Positions 63,843-64,000 of a DNA stretch of 64,000 nucleotides are shown piece after piece. How positions within the stretch are numbered: position 1 is the stretch's first letter; each line of letters starts with the position of its first letter. The stretch covers positions 305,696 through 369,695 of the forward strand of contig CACNIF010000001.1 of assembly GCA_902620465.1 (NCBI GenBank), in the 5' to 3' direction. Made by a program: the position numbers and the translations under genes. Source of the DNA: an uncultured Pelagibacteraceae bacterium (GTDB lineage Bacteria > Pseudomonadota > Alphaproteobacteria > Pelagibacterales > Pelagibacteraceae). The notes below the pieces were generated by a model. The model was not told the DNA's origin. It did no database searches and saw only the letters and a list, made by a program, of their open reading frames with translations.

Positions 63843-64000
63843 ATGGAAGCCACCATAGTACCGGATAGATTAAATCACTATCCAGTATTGCTAAAAGAAC
63901 TCATTAGCATTATTTCCCCTCAATATGGTGGCACATTTATTGATTGTACTTTTGGTCAAGGTGGATATTCAAAAGAGATACTTAAATTTCCAAATACTAA
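63843..64000 (+). CDS. rsmH: 16S rRNA (cytosine-1402-N4)-methyltransferase RsmH (partial, 5' end only)
   Basis: My translation from ATG 63843 begins [20 protein letters not shown] and continues [19 protein letters not shown] to the window edge. H-x-PVLLxE and the SAM-binding D-x-TFGxGGYS are the RsmH/MraW signature. It starts 19 bp after ftsZ, so it is the third gene of the mraZ operon here. About 53 codons are visible. Confidence 0.9.
   Translation, partial: MEATIVPDRLNHYPVLLKELISIISPQYGGTFIDCTFGQGGYSKEILKFPNT

Overview
The window is AT-rich (roughly 30% G+C by eye) with very short intergenic gaps, many 1-25 base gene overlaps and an alphaproteobacterial gene set: petP-petR, a DnaG without the usual zinc cysteines, an ELM1-family gene, and rnpB next to mraZ. 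A streamlined marine alphaproteobacterium of the Pelagibacterales (SAR11) type is the best fit. This is inferred from composition and gene content; no search was run. No insertion sequence, prophage or CRISPR array was seen.

Layout. 1-8.8 kb: petR/petP regulators, ilvE, pgsA, uvrC, folB with a pteridine-reductase-like SDR, uvrB, and an aspartate-type aminotransferase. 8.8-13 kb: an ADP-ribosylglycohydrolase-like gene, trxB, an ELM1-family gene overlapping a 2OG-Fe(II) oxygenase, and two small unknown genes. 13-50 kb: a large surface and motility island. It holds pilT with four minor prepilins and PilY1, prepilin peptidase, a pilM-N fusion followed by pilO-P-Q-B-C, two tandem major-type pilins, a lipoprotein, an outer-membrane barrel protein, a FecR-domain protein with a histone-like lysine tail, and three tandem paralogous propeller/autotransporter-barrel proteins. 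50-64 kb: carB-carA, yqeY, dnaG, rpoD, two tRNAs, mlaA-mlaC, an AmpD-like amidase, rnpB, mraZ, ftsZ and the start of rsmH.

The most striking feature is a candidate partner-switching signalling network inside the type IV pilus island. Three SpoIIE/PP2C-type phosphatases have three different input modules: GAF, a complete ammonium transporter, and CHASE2. Beside them lie one RsbW-like kinase and one STAS anti-anti-factor with a DSSG motif. The working model is that ammonium availability and other signals change STAS phosphorylation, which then controls pilus or surface functions; the output target is not visible here.

Two apparent cis-regulatory systems accompany the island. A 13-base motif, roughly ACCCAWWATGRAC, lies upstream of pilMN, pilA, a lipoprotein gene, the FecR gene and a small membrane-protein gene. 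Seven copies of a TGTGTTAGAG element, three in one orientation and four in the other, lie just before pilMN. Other oddities are a tRNA-Val lacking both D-loop GG and the T-loop consensus, a lipoprotein PilQ paired with a PilP lacking a lipobox, ftsZ inserted between mraZ and rsmH, and a decaying small ORF with two in-frame TAG codons.
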